A stretch of 64,000 bases of DNA from Diadema setosum (lineage: Eukaryota > Echinodermata > Echinoidea > Diadematoida > Diadematidae). The position numbers were made by a program, and so were the translations under genes. The notes beneath the pieces were generated by a model. It did no database searches. It was not told the DNA's origin and saw nothing but the letters and a program-made list of their open reading frames with translations. Positions 13,123 through 23,324 of this stretch are shown piece after piece. The DNA lies in assembly GCF_964275005.1 (NCBI RefSeq), contig NC_092689.1:2053501-2117500 (forward strand). Direction: 5' to 3'. Positions within the stretch are counted from its first letter, which is position 1, and each line of letters starts with the position of its first letter.

Positions 13123-16100
13123 AATATTATAACAAAATCTGCTTTTGAATCACCCAGTATTCGACTGCAGCAGTGATCACGGACCCCTTAGAGACCCTAC
13201 AAAAGGTCAGCTTCTCCCTTGCTGGAATCATGATCATCCTATTTGTGATCCTGGCGTACGCCTTCTATGTCTCCACAAGCTCGTAAGTTGAATTAATGAC
13301 ATTGATATACAGTGCAAGGCCTATGCGTAAAACTCCGCATTAATAGCTCGTTATAGTTAGATTATAAGTAAACTTAATAATTTCATTACTGCATTTGTTT
13401 CTTCACACAGAAAATGCAACCATGTATTCAGAAAAAAAAAAAGAAGAATATGACACTTATACTCATCGGGGGCATTCTTCTCGTCTACATTTACAGATAC
13501 AGGAGGAAATTGCGAGCTGCAACGGCTGACCTGCGTGACGTAAATGACAATACGGCCACTTCGCCAGCGCCAGGAACGAACAAATTTTCTGAGCAGCAGT
13601 GAGTGCCTTCCCTTGATTTTATGTGAAGATCATTATCTCTAATGAGTGTACGTTAGTCCGATGCGCTTGCATGGAATAGTGGAAATGCCTTCACAAATAA
13701 TTCCTTCTACCAATATCGGCACTAATAGTATGCGTGAAATGTCTTCATCTCCCCAATTGCATATTTTCATAACAATACAAACTATCAACTATATCTCATT
13801 TCGTTTCATTTCATTTCATTTCATTTCTTTCCACAACTTGAAAATTGGTAAAAAAGGAAGAATGAACAATACAGGACAAGATGTCAATCATATGCAATAC
13901 AGAGTGTGGAGGAAGAAGCAAAGGCCATTGACCTGTTTAGGCTTCTCCTTAGTAAAAAGTAACAATTGTGACACAATATAAATAAGAACAAAACAAAACA
14001 AATCAAAACAAGACAAAACGGAAACTACTTCATATATTAGCATAAAGGGGATTATTGCAGGAAGGCATTATTGCACGTATATGATTTTACAATATATTCT
14101 TTATATGTTCTCTTAAATGCAGACATAGAGACACACTGCTTAATTTCATTTGGGAGACTGTTCCACATCTTAGGGCCGATATATAATGTTGTGGATCTTG
14201 AGAACTCATACTTAAAATTGGGTAATCTATGATCTTCCCCCCCCCCCGTCTTGTACGATATCTATTTACTTCACTATTCTTTACAAAATTAAAATCAAAG
14301 AAACATGGCAACATATTATTTCTACACAGATACATAAAACAGACAGTTTGGGACTTATTGATATAAAATATTTTCAGAAAATTTAATTTTTCGAACAGAT
14401 GACTGGAATACGAATGTGGTTTCGAGTTCGTTATGATTCTTATTGCACGCTTTTGGAGATTTAAAATTCTATTCAAATGGCATATTGCACTGTTCCCCCA
14501 AATTGTATTGCAATAGGTAATATCAACATATCAACAAACTATATCAACTGTAACAACAAATCATCCACTATAATATACTATGAAACTTACTATATCTTTA
14601 TCTAATCTATTGTGTGTGTGTGTTTTTTTTGTGTTTTGTTTCAGAAATCCTATATTTGACAACCCTACTTACGACACTCCGATGGATTCTGATTTACCGC
14701 CAAAACAGTGAGTAAAAGTGACCACTACTGTCCAGCTGTTGACCCTAACTTTATTCCCCATCTGATCAAGAACTATATATTAGGGAGTTTTTTTATTTTT
14801 CCGACTCGAACTTTCAGAAGAAAAGAAAAAGCTTTTCTTCACATGCGCAGAATCGCTTGCTAAAATCGATATAAATGTATTTATATCTCGCGTCGTCTGA
14901 GTATCTGCTACGAGTTCTGGGCTATTTTTGCCTCCGCTCAAATCACGACGCAGAGAGCTTTTTGATGCACTGATCATGGGGGCGCCATTTTATTTATTTA
15001 TTTATTCATTTTTACTCTGCGTCCTCGCGTAATCTAAAGCTATAGTCCAGGCTAGGCTCCATAGAAAGTGCACCTAACCTTGTTTTTTGATATATACAAT
15101 GTTTTTTGATGTGTTCTTATCAATTCGAAGGTGCTGATTCCAAATCCGATTGATGCCACTCGCGTAACCTTGAGCATTTTCGGCAAAATGCAAAAATCCA
15201 AAATGGCCGCCAAATATGCTAATTTGGGCGTGATAATCACAATCATGTGCATTCTGTGACCAATTATTCCTCCAAACTTTGTACATTTCTGTTCTGAGAG
15301 CTACTTTAAGTGCATTTACAAGAGAATTTTCATTTCATATAGTTTCATTTGGCATTTAAAGCTCATTTCCCATTCAAAATGGCCGCCATTCCTATGCTCA
15401 TGTACAATATGAATGGCAAAAAGTATGCATGGAAATATATACCAAATTAACTGTATTTCCAGTTCCTTACCTATGCTGTTGTGAAGTGTTTCATGTGCAA
15501 TGCAAATCTGATGAGTGCCACTAGCAAAACAAGCAAGCAAACAAACAAATAAACAGAAAATATATTGTTTTTAGGCTATATTCTTCTAAAAAGAAAACTT
15601 CAAAATGGATGCCACTAATATTCCTCTGTACAATATGAACGGCAAAATGCGCATGGCAATAAACATTTTTTTTTTTTTTTTTTTTTTAGTTTTCTATCAC
15701 GCAGCTACACTTGTTATCAATTTGGGTGCTGATTATAAATCAGAAAGTTGTTACTAACATAACAAAAAGCTGTTTTAGTTGTGATGCAAACATCCAAATT
15801 TGCTACATTGTACCTCAATCTGGTTTTTCCCCTTATAGGAATTGGGGAAAAACCCACCAAAACTTAAATTGACGCCAACATCAAGATCTTTTATCAGAAA
15901 TTATTAGATATGAACATTTGATACTTATTTGCCTTGAGATGTTCAACATCATAATATTCACTGTGTTTATTGAATTAAAAGGCTAAATCTTAGATGATGA
16001 CACAAATGAAATTTCGAAATAACTGTTCTGTTCTACATTATCTAAAAGCGATATTACACAAACTTTTCAACCCCCTTATCCGACAAAGAACATGAGGCAG

Positions 16101-19100
16101 GGGAAAGTGGAACAAAGGGACCACCTCACTTCCTTTCATCAAATCTCTGAAATAAAAGAAAAAGCCTCACATTTTGCCATGTTAACCCAGAATATAATTT
16201 GCTTGAAAACACAGATGACAAATGACCTTCTGTCTTATCTGTATATCGTAGATACGATTTACCACTGGTTCTGTGCTTGCATGATTTTCCCTACTTGCTC
16301 AAGGCCGGTTAAAATGTAACATTTTTGGAGGATTACAAAGAGTTTGGTAAAGTATTGCTAGTGGTACCACTATATATTTTTTTATATTTTATCATAGTAA
16401 ACAGAAAGTCCATCACACCACAGTAGTCCTATTTTGAAATATCCAAGAATGATTTTGTATTTTCTCTAGGAGTGCAATCACTTAAGATTGTAATGGAATT
16501 GATGCATATGATGCTGCCATTGTAAAAGGGACTCATTTTCTGTCTGGAGATGAGTACTTTGCTCACACCTTTCCTTCAATAATGAGTTTTGAAATCATGG
16601 AATATTCACCAATGTTAATATAACGCAGAAGATTCATGATGATTATACGTGTAATGGGTCCATTTCAGTCAAGGGGCTTGTTTTACACATGCTTGCCCCC
16701 ACCTCTGTTGCTGCCCAACCCTCGGTTCCGCGACCCCTGCAATCCTGCAATTGCTTTACAAGGGGAAACGTTTTGTCTGACAAGTTCGTCTGACAAATTT
16801 GCTCTCAGCCAATCAGATACATGGATTTTAGTAGCTTAAAACAGCTTATTAAAAAAAAAACTGACAAAACGCTTCATGGCATGCCCCCCGAACAACCTGC
16901 CATCAATGCGTTTGAAATCCCACAAGCCAACCTATAGATTTCTCTCCTTCGCTTCAAAGCTTTGACCCCAAAACAGGGTGGTGCAGATGCTGAGCTGATG
17001 TCATCTCTCATACCATCCAAGTTACCTACAACACTGTCTCTTGCCTGGCAACAAAGCCAAAGGGCTTCACAGGGTGGTGAAGCAAGTCTTTGATGTCTTC
17101 ATTCTGTTTTTATGGCAAAAAAAAAAAAAAATCACCCTCTGACCCCTGAGGAAGAACTGAACATAATCAGATGTGGTTGCAATTAAGGCAATTTCAGGAC
17201 TGATATAAGTATCTTTATATAGCCTGAAAATCTTGCAAATTTGGGGCTGATGTCACCTGCTGCCAAATATCCAATTAAAGAGATCTTTAAAGACAATAAA
17301 AATGAGGAAAATCAAGTTTGCTCGATAATATCAAGGCGTTACTCCTAAATTATATCATAACAAAGCGATGGAGGTTATTATCCATTTAAAACTTCCCTCA
17401 GGACTCCCCCTCCCCCAACTTCTAACTGAAAAAAAAAGCTACATTGTGAAGGGCTGTTAGTTTTGTCATTAATGTTTTTGTCCGCAATCATGTATTTCTA
17501 CAGTACTGTATATCATTTTTCTGTACCTTATTGATAATGGTTTTAGGGGAATGCATAGAAGCTTTGCTTTTTTAATACTTGATAAATGATATGCATCTAG
17601 GCTTCTTAATATGTTTTGTTAGTATTACACTTTTATAATTGTATTCAAGCTGCTTGTAGAGTATGATGGTACATTATTGAATTTTTGCGTGGTGTTTGGT
17701 GCACTTAATATATAGTCTTTGTTGAAACAAAATAAAAGATTTGAAATTGTGTTAAGCATCGCAAGGTTTATGATTGTTAAAGGGATAGTACAGTATTGGT
17801 GGAGATGAGAATTGGGCTTTTGACTTTTTGCGAGATACCAAGAAAACACTTATGATGTAGTATAGAGCATACCATTTTAAGAGGAATTCAAAGTTTATTT
17901 GATGAAAATCGGGTTTGGAATGACTGAAACATCCAAAAACAAACTAAAACAAAGCGATCGTAACAAAGTGTGGGTCCCACACTTTATCAGAATCGCTCTT
18001 TTTTGGATATCTCAGCCATTCCAAAACGAATTTTCATCAAATAAATGTTGAATTCCTTATAGAATTCCATGCTCTTTCATATTTCAAAAGAAGTTTCTCA
18101 TTATCTTCATCAAAAAAATTGTTAGAAACCCGAAATTAGGTCTCAACCAAAACTATACGATCCCTTTAAATGCTCGAAACTCCATCCGTATAATTCCTAG
18201 TGAAAATCCTAATTTATGTGGTATATTGGGACTTTTGCATCACAAAAGAAAAAATTTCTGTTAAGAACATCCTTCAGATAATGATCAGCACTAAATCTTA
18301 ACAAACTATGTAGCTGCATGTCAGAAAAAAACAGCAAATTAGTTTTCTATTTCCACGTATATTTTTGCTATTCATATTGTACAGGAGAATAAGAGTGGCG
18401 ACCATTTTGAATTTTTGCATGTAGAAGAATAAAAATGCATGTCGGCCCCCTATACTGTAAGTGGCACCCATCATATTAGTATTGCACATGCAACAATTTA
18501 TAACAGCATAGGTACGGAACTGGAAATACAGTAAATTTGGTATATATTTCCATGCATACTTTTTGCCATTCATATTGTACATGAGCATAGGAATGGCGGC
18601 CATTTTGAATTGAAAATGATCTTTAAATACCAAATGAAACTATATGAAATGAAAATTTTCTTGCAAATGCACATGGAGTAACTCTAGGAACAGAAATGTA
18701 CAAAGTTTGGTGGAATAATTGGTCACAGAATGCACATGATTGTGATTATCACGCCCAAATTAGCATATTTGGCGGCCATTTTGGATTTTTGCATTTTGCC
18801 GAAAATGCTCAAGTTTACGCGAGTGGCATCAATCGGATTTGGAATCAGCACCCTCGAATTGACAAGAAACCATCAAAAAACATTGTATATATCAAAAAAC
18901 AAGGTTAGGTGCCTTCTAGCCTGGACTACTATAGTAGGAGCTTTAGATTTTGACGCGCGGACGTTTGAGCCGACGCTTGCGCTGGACGTTCTCCTCTCCC
19001 TGCGTCGTGTGGAAAAGTAGCTTTAGATTACGCTGGGACGCAACGTATAAAAAATAAATCGCGCCCCCATATGATCAGTGCATGAAGAAGCTCTCTACGT

Positions 19101-19986
19101 CGCAAACTGTGCGGACGTAAAAATAGCCCAGTCCGCGTAGTGAAAAACTCAGGCGACGCAAGCTAAAAATAGATTGATTTTACGCGCGCTACTGCACACG
19201 CTCAGAACATGTTTTTTTTTTTTCCTTTGAACGTCCGCACGTCTAAAATCTAAAGCTCCCTATTTTTCAAAACGACGAAGGGAGAGAGAAGAACGTCCAA
19301 CGCAATCGTCGTCTTCAAACGTCCGCGTCGTAAATCTAAAGCTCCCTAATGTTGTTTATTAGCGCTTTGTTTCAAACGTAGGATATGATGTTCCTGCCTG
19401 TTGGATCAAATTTCATTTCTTTAACCTTCGTTAGTGTAGGTGTCTATACAATATAAAATTATGTTATCTACATTTCCAGCACAGTAAACGGTATGTAGGG
19501 ATCCATGTTGTTACCACCATAATGAGATATTAAGGCACTGATATCGTGATTTTAACGTCTTTTTGGAAAAGAGATGAGGTAAATAAGCACTCTTTAATAG
19601 TTCATCGTAATACAAATAGAAATAATAGGACACTCGGAGAAAAGTAAATAATTGTACTAGTACCTTGTAAAATGTATAAGTTCTTTTTTTTCATGGAAAT
19701 AAAGCGTGGTTGAATTGAAATTGAAATATGCAAATTTCGTGCGTTGGCATTCTATTATTGTAGAGATGAGATCGCATCGGAAGCAGGCGAAGATGATGGA
19801 GGGTACGAGGAAATTCAGGAGGCAACGATCGAGTTCCAGGAGGAGAATATCCAGTCGGGGTTAGTGCAGCCCGAAACGGATAAGAATAATCTGCTCTCTC
19901 AGCTGATTGCTGGCTTTGAGGAGACACAGGGAGCTCCGATCGACACCTCAATGCCTGATACAGATTTCTACGTGTCGGATGTATAG
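241..19986 (+). CDS. Cadherin-23-like transmembrane cadherin, 3' part (14 exons)
   Basis: Exons 241-417, 957-1067, 1528-1675, 3823-4071, 6373-6492, 7526-7695, 8117-8205, 10195-10305, 11024-11092, 12089-12152, 13158-13282, 13497-13598, 14645-14707 and 19764-19986 each have AG/GT borders and join in frame (1,821 nt, 606 residues plus stop). Seen in the product: cadherin calcium motifs ([35 protein letters not shown]), [15 protein letters not shown] typical of cadherin beta strands, then [12 protein letters not shown] and [10 protein letters not shown], which resemble the membrane-adjacent domain of CDH23. A transmembrane helix follows at about residues 453-476, then a YRRK stop-transfer and an acidic tail with [15 protein letters not shown]23 relatives carry many cadherin repeats, so most of the gene lies before base 1. 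Known role of the family: cell-surface adhesion and tip-link-type filaments. Orthology to CDH23 rather than another cadherin-related gene is inferred from the membrane-adjacent region. Confidence 0.9.
957..1067 (+). CDS. Cadherin gene exon b: end of first repeat
   Basis: Acceptor caacag, donor gtaagt, 37 codons, phase 0/0. It encodes [18 protein letters not shown] and ends [16 protein letters not shown]. The DKDDNEPVF motif is the calcium-binding linker between cadherin repeats. Confidence 0.9.
1528..1675 (+). CDS. Cadherin gene exon c: second repeat, first half
   Basis: Acceptor cgtttag, donor gtgagt at 1676, 148 nt, phase 0 in and 1 out. It encodes [19 protein letters not shown] and YYYLV, the G-T-x-V-...-A-x-D-x-D start of a repeat. 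A TTAA-flanked MITE starts at 1681, inside position +6 of the donor, yet GTGAGT is kept. Confidence 0.88.
1681..2037. mobile_element. MITE, TTAA-flanked, TTAAAGGTCC type
   Basis: It starts TTAAAGGTCCAGTTTACC at 1681 and ends ATGCCTTTAA at 2037. A diverged copy lies at 35961-36254 with shared GGGAGCAGTGATTT, ATATGTGTAGGTC and CGGTTTAGTCT segments. TTAA at both ends suggests a TTAA-targeting DNA transposon as source. It begins within the splice donor of cadherin exon c. Confidence 0.75.
3823..4071 (+). CDS. Cadherin gene exon d: second repeat, second half
   Basis: Acceptor gctgttaag, donor gtaaga at 4072, 249 nt, phase 1/1. It encodes [37 protein letters not shown], and the linker [19 protein letters not shown]. 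The T left over from exon c plus CT here gives Ser. The NEQGYFELD junction fits the family well, which supports the intron call. Confidence 0.9.
4326..4480. mobile_element. Near-perfect foldback MITE, GGGAGCTTTAGATTT family
   Basis: Two arms of about 70 bp (4328-4397 and 4410-4478) are almost perfect reverse complements around a 12-bp loop. The ends read AGGAGCTTTAGATTTTAGAC and the reverse of GGGAGCTTTAGATTTTAGAC, with TA on each side, as in Tc1/mariner-type insertions. Related copies lie at 14782-15043 and 18930-19352. It lies in the intron after cadherin exon d. Confidence 0.85.
5079..5905. repeat. (TGTGA)n pentanucleotide satellite, about 0.83 kb
   Basis: The region is built of TGTGA units with variants (tgaaggga, tgatgatata, tgtggaggga). 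A higher-order duplication is visible: the variant GTAAACGG occurs at 5293 and again at 5498, 205 bp apart, followed by the same order of variants. Long open frames on the minus strand (SHHIT repeats) are a by-product. It lies in the intron between cadherin exons d and e. Confidence 0.95.
6373..6492 (+). CDS. Cadherin gene exon e: third repeat, first half
   Basis: Acceptor ttaattgtacag, donor gtactt (weak at +5), 120 nt, phase 1/1. It encodes [20 protein letters not shown] and [16 protein letters not shown]. The [11 protein letters not shown] motif is diagnostic of a cadherin repeat. Confidence 0.9.
7526..7695 (+). CDS. Cadherin gene exon f: third repeat, second half
   Basis: Acceptor cgccaccacag, donor gtaagc, 170 nt, phase 1 in and 0 out. 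It encodes [39 protein letters not shown] and [11 protein letters not shown]. This last repeat does not end in the usual D-x-N-D-N-x-P linker. That fits its place next to the membrane-adjacent domain. Confidence 0.88.
8117..8205 (+). CDS. Cadherin gene exon g: start of membrane-adjacent domain
   Basis: Acceptor ttccgatacag, donor gtaagt at 8206, 89 nt, phase 0 in and 2 out. It encodes [20 protein letters not shown] and [10 protein letters not shown]. The VYLLRE-x-D/Q-V pattern resembles the segment after the last cadherin repeat in CDH23. Confidence 0.87.
8989..9540. mobile_element. MITE, 'gcagcaacattagtagaacac' family, copy 1
   Basis: Long inverted arms: left GAAAGCAGCAACATTAGTAG (about 9027) and right its reverse complement ATGTTGCTGCTTTC (about 9487). 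The shared core GTTTGAGGAAAATTGGACA occurs in both arms. The terminal TTAA seen in the other copies is not clear here. Related to 10571-10815 and 44823-45388. Confidence 0.75.
9840..9872. repeat. (CA)n microsatellite
   Basis: Uninterrupted ACACAC run in the intron after cadherin exon g. Confidence 0.95.
10195..10305 (+). CDS. Cadherin gene exon h: membrane-adjacent domain
   Basis: Acceptor ttgttcctag, donor gttagt, 111 nt, phase 2/2. It encodes [20 protein letters not shown] and [16 protein letters not shown]. An N-glycosylation sequon (NVS) is visible. Confidence 0.85.
10571..10815. mobile_element. Half MITE, 'gcagcaacattagtagaacac' family, copy 2
   Basis: It starts TTAAAGGAAACCAAATCCC and carries the left arm with AGTAGAACACATCGGTGAAAG and AAGTTTTGGTGTTGGAACTG. 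The right arm is absent. It lies between cadherin exons h and i. Confidence 0.7.
11024..11092 (+). CDS. Cadherin gene exon i: membrane-adjacent domain
   Basis: Acceptor cccttccttctag, donor gtaagt, 69 nt, phase 2/2. It encodes [20 protein letters not shown], similar in layout to the LIHVVN strand of the CDH23 membrane-adjacent domain. Confidence 0.86.
11900..12014. repeat. Short hairpin repeat with 25-bp perfect arms
   Basis: ATTGCAACTGATTGACAAAT plus TGCCC at 11900-11924 is exactly repeated as its reverse complement at 11990-12014. The loop is 65 bp. Probably a tiny MITE; no family recognised. Confidence 0.7.
12089..12152 (+). CDS. Cadherin gene exon j: end of membrane-adjacent domain
   Basis: Acceptor tttcgtattcag, donor gtaagt, 64 nt, phase 2 in and 0 out. 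It encodes [20 protein letters not shown]. Confidence 0.84.
12541..12600. repeat. (TA)n microsatellite
   Basis: Nearly pure TA dinucleotide run in the intron between cadherin exons j and k. Confidence 0.95.
12776..12890. repeat. (TA)n/(TACATA)n microsatellite
   Basis: TA run broken by CACATA and CGTATA variants. The IYIYIY open frames on both strands come from it. Confidence 0.93.
13049..13122. repeat. (TA)n(TG)n compound microsatellite
   Basis: TA run followed by TG run, ending 35 bp before the acceptor of the transmembrane exon. Confidence 0.95.
13158..13282 (+). CDS. Cadherin gene exon k: transmembrane helix
   Basis: Acceptor cacccag, donor gtaagt, 125 nt, phase 0 in and 2 out. It encodes [16 protein letters not shown] and then the hydrophobic run [21 protein letters not shown] (TA)n(TG)n tract ends only about 35 bp before the acceptor. 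Confidence 0.9.
13497..13598 (+). CDS. Cadherin gene exon l: stop-transfer and proximal tail
   Basis: Acceptor cgtctacatttacag, donor gtgagt at 13599, 102 nt, phase 2/2. It encodes [15 protein letters not shown] and a flexible [16 protein letters not shown] stretch. The start was chosen by phase: the other acceptor at 13410 gives a stop after 14 codons. Confidence 0.86.
13797..14520 (-). mobile_element. CR1/L2-like LINE, 3' fragment
   Basis: Read on the minus strand: a reverse-transcriptase C-terminal segment with [37 protein letters not shown] and [15 protein letters not shown], then a 3' UTR and a (GAAAT)n tail (13797-13830). The GPKMWNSLP part is in a different frame from the ORF at 14087-14476, so the coding part is broken by at least one frameshift. 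Only the last few hundred bases of the element remain. It lies in the cadherin intron between exons l and m. Confidence 0.82.
14645..14707 (+). CDS. Cadherin gene exon m: tail with [12 protein letters not shown]
   Basis: Acceptor ttttgtttcag, donor gtgagt, 63 nt, phase 2/2. It encodes [22 protein letters not shown]-x-(Y/F) type motifs are common in cadherin-23-like tails; a binding partner cannot be named. Confidence 0.85.
14782..15043 (-). mobile_element. MITE of GGGAGCTTTAGATTT family, left flank of nested element
   Basis: Its reverse complement (GCTTTAGATTACGCGAGGAC, GATCAGTGCAT, AAAATAGCCCAG) matches 19017-19230. The outer end reads TTAGGGAG at 14782. The foldback element at 15044 interrupts it. 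Confidence 0.7.
15044..18927. mobile_element. 3.9-kb foldback-type DNA element 1, non-autonomous
   Basis: The ends are AGTCCAGGCTAG (15044) and CTAGCCTGGACT (18927). Long inverted arms of roughly 600-700 bp follow: 15044-15720 and about 18295-18927, sharing for example AATTGGTCACAGAATGCACA and AAAATGGCCGCCA segments. The inside (about 15800-18290) holds no recognisable transposase; it carries the 17777-18169 MITE. Terminal and subterminal motifs match element 2 at 30651-34599, so both belong to one family. The resemblance to Foldback/Galileo elements is in layout only. Confidence 0.78.
17777..18169. mobile_element. MITE, TTAA-flanked, TTAAAGGGAT type
   Basis: It starts TTAAAGGGATAGTACAG and ends CTATACGATCCCTTTAA. 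The two arms are imperfect inverted repeats, for example TTTGATGAAAATCGGGTTTG and its counterpart at about 18020-18040. The centre CACACTTTGTTA/GTGTGGGTCCCACAC is palindromic. It lies inside foldback element 1. Confidence 0.82.
18930..19352. mobile_element. Nested GGGAGCTTTAGATTT MITEs
   Basis: The outer copy runs from TAGGAGCTTTAGATTTTGAC (18932) to CTAAAGCTCCCTAA (19350) with arms of about 75 bp sharing GCGGACGTTTGA. An inner copy runs from 19017 to 19262 and ends CTAAAATCTAAAGCTCCCTA. It flanks foldback element 1 on its right. Confidence 0.75.
19640..19725 (+). mobile_element. LINE-like 3' end with (TTGAAA) tail
   Basis: ATGGAAATAAAGCG followed by TTGAATTGAAATTGAAA resembles the short tail repeats of CR1/L2-like LINEs. 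It includes AATAAA at 19698-19703, only about 60 bp before the last cadherin exon. No coding part is visible. Confidence 0.45.
19764..19986 (+). CDS. Cadherin gene exon n: acidic C-terminus and stop
   Basis: Acceptor attctattattgtag, last exon, phase 2 in. It encodes [20 protein letters not shown] and ends [11 protein letters not shown], then TAG at 19984-19986. The segment is rich in Glu, Asp and Gln. AATAAA at 20385-20390 is the nearest good candidate poly(A) signal, about 400 bp downstream. Confidence 0.85.
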
Positions 19987-20400
19987 GAGTCCGTCATTTC
20001 TTTGCTTACTCAACATAATTATATCAGTGACATACATTCGATGAATAGATTCATCTTCCCCATCTTAACAGAATGCTTCAATGACTGTAGCATTTGGATA
20101 CATTTTGGTTTAAGATCGTTGATTTTTTTTCACGTTATCATTGTTTGAACTATTCACGTTACAGATTTATGGTGTCCCCCCTCTCGAGATTTTCATTTTC
20201 AGATACGCAGTACTGTGTTAATCATTATCAGCCTCAATACAAACGTACTGAACACATAACAATATTTACAATACATAAGACCACTCGATGAACTATTTGT
20301 TTTCTTGAAGTGAAATATTTCTATAGATTATTTGAAACGGAAAAAGTTATTTATTCATTCTATTCATCACAAACTGCAAAATGCAATAAATGAGTTTGAA
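19987..20400 (+). other. Probable 3' UTR of the cadherin gene
   Basis: AT-rich noncoding sequence after the stop, ending near AATAAA (20385-20390). The true cleavage site cannot be fixed from sequence. Confidence 0.5.
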
Positions 20401-22980
20401 TTCTGAATGATCCTACACCACTTTTTCACCTCTGAAAGCAAAAATGTTCTGGGAGGACGTGACTATTGCTTATTTGTAACAGAGCTCAGAGTCATCTGTA
20501 TGATGTGATGAGATAGATAATGGTTAGTAACATTTTACGAAGCATGCAAAGATCTGTAAATATCTTTATCAAACAATTATTTGCTTTTATATCCCTTGTC
20601 ATCATCTTAAATGTTCAAGATATATGCAGAAATGTGTCCTCGGTCTAAGCAGATGATTTCTAAGGTGAACATTGAACACTTTGTAATACCCCTTTTTTTG
20701 TCGTTGTTCTTGCGTTCTCCTTCGTATTAACAACTAGTTTACATCCTCCAAGTTGATTATGCAAAATAACACCCTAACATTTCATAGATGTCAGAGGACT
20801 TTATTTGAACATTTATTGTGTATTATTTTCATATTGAAGGAAGTTTATCACATATTTTGATATCAAGTTCTTGAAAATTTTCCTTTTTTTTAGATAACTT
20901 GTTTCACTGTTTCATTCATGACAGATTTTTTTTTCTTTTGCATTTTGAATTTACAATAACGTGCTCTGCGATAACAAGTACTGTATTCTCTGTAAGGATC
21001 ATGGATGACATTCTTTCATTCCAGATAATCTAGCTATTTTGTATACATGTATATAGTTTGCGATTTCTTTTTCTTGTTGCAATAACGCTATTCACTATTT
21101 CATTCTTGAAGTATAATTTGCCGTAATAGACGATATCGCTGAAACGCAAATAGGTTTCCTCTCCGATTTAACGTCTACGCCATACTCGAATTTTACTGTT
21201 TCATTGTAAAGCCTGCGTGTACCTTCGCAAATGAAAAGTATCACCATGCATAGATAGATATCCTACTCAAGCCACAAGACGAATTAAACTACAAACCAGC
21301 ATTCATCATGCAGTAGAGTTTACATCGATATGTGCCTTTAACGATGAACCCAATGCTGCTTGTAGTTCAGCTGCTAAGTTCATTTATTTAAAACTATGTG
21401 CCTATGGAATGAGCCTCACTCCAATTACTTTATTTTCGTTGCCCTCTTCGCTATGTACTCAGACAGATTAGTCTCTTCACCACAAAGAACATTGAATCGA
21501 ATATTCAGAATGATGAACTCTTTTCAAAAACAGCAATAAAAACAGAGATGTGGGGAGCGGTATTCCCCCGAAGTTAACTTGCAGAAAGTATCTAAAGAAA
21601 TTCTTGTCTCAGATCATACTGACACGCATTATTCATTTTTGTTGTATTTACTCACCGAATGGGATTGACTACAGTGCGTGCTAATACTATCTTCTGAAAT
21701 ACCATTCTTGTATTAATCGACGAGGAATTAACGTTGCGTTTTATCCTCTCATGCAACTGGTAACTACATGAGATCCAAACACACACGCACACGCGCGCAT
21801 GTCCATGCACACGGTAAAAGAAGAAGAAGAAGAAAAGATATTCAATTGAATCATATCTATGTTGCTGTTGATGTTACTTCGTGGCTATGTGTGTTGTTTG
21901 AGTGTTTGATAATCTCTGCTGGTCGAGCGTCAAGCGTCATGCGTTCTGCGCCGTGCGCGGTATATCTCCACCGTTCGTCGTCTGTGATCTTTTGACATGT
22001 TCCTCATGTTCAAATAGCACAGGTGGAGGCCTGAAAGAGTGGGGCCGTCAGAGGCCCAAAACTGTCTACAAGTCAGAGATCTATTCAAGCTTCAGTATTT
22101 GGGGGCCTACAGCCAATTAACTCTGTATGATATACAGTGTCCATGCTATATAATATGTCACAGGTAGATGATAATAAGTTTGTCATGGCACTGGATAGCA
22201 GTCGATTGATGGAGCGCACAAGAGGTTATCAAGTTTGGATGAAGCCCAAATTAAGGGTTAAAATTTTCTTCTTCTTCAAACCCCTTGGTCAGATTTAATC
22301 AATACAAAGACATCCTATAAGGGTTGTTGATGAAAGGGACTCCACGAGTACTGTCGATCTCGATTTATCTTCTTCATATCCATCATCTCCAGAAGCATGT
22401 GCGCATAAGTCATATTTCATATCACTTATAAATGTGATCATATTTCAACATTTCGTGTATATACTTAGAGTAAGAATACGGAGGGTTATCAAAATTGTGA
22501 TTATTTTTTATACTTGCTCTTACATAAAAAAAAAAAACACGATGTAAACAAATACAACAATCAATACGGTTTATTAACCGTGATCACGTAGTTTGGGCCA
22601 CAAAAAATAAATAAAGAGCTTAGGCTTCTCATGACGGTGGCAGACGTACCCAAGGGCTAAGTGTAATATTGTCATCTCCTATAAATTATGTACTTACACT
22701 TATCGCCAGGAATCACTCAGAAAACAGCGAATACAAATTTATTCAGTTTGTACTTGACTGTATCAAGATCTTTTGTCCATTAGGATGGCTACGAAAATCC
22801 AAACCAATGATAATAAAACAAACATTGTTTATGTATAAGAATCACATACGAGTGGGGATATCCTGTCTCCGTGTATACAATTTGTAAAGTTATTAATTCT
22901 AGCCGGTACCCCTCTACCCCCCCCCCCCCGCGCATCAATTTTGAATTCGTCTTAAAGTTCGGTGAGCGTCAAGTTGCCAA
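20401..22980. other. Intergenic stretch without recognised genes
   Basis: AT-rich sequence with short CA/CG-rich run at 21778-21800 and a poly-C tract at 22912-22930. I see no exon with splice sites or conserved motif on either strand. Confidence 0.6.
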
Positions 22981-22989
22981 TGATTTACG

Positions 22990-23292
22990 AAGTCTGAGTG
23001 TGAATGTGAGTGTGAGTGTGTGAGTGTGAGCGTGAGTGTGTGAGTGTGAGTGTGAGTGTGAGTGTGTGAGTGTGAGTATGTGTGTGAGTGTGTGTGTGTG
23101 TGTGTGAGTGTGAGTGTGAGTGTGAATGTGTGTGTGAGTGTGAGTGTGTGTGAGTGTGTGTGTGTGTGTGTGCGTGAGTGTCCGTGGGTGTGTGTGTGAG
23201 TGTGCGTGCGTGAGTGTGAGTGTGTGAGTGTGAGTGTGAGTGTGTGAGTGTGAGTGCGTGTGTGAGTGTGAGTGTGTGTGTGTGTGTGCGTG

Positions 23293-23324
<32 letters not shown>

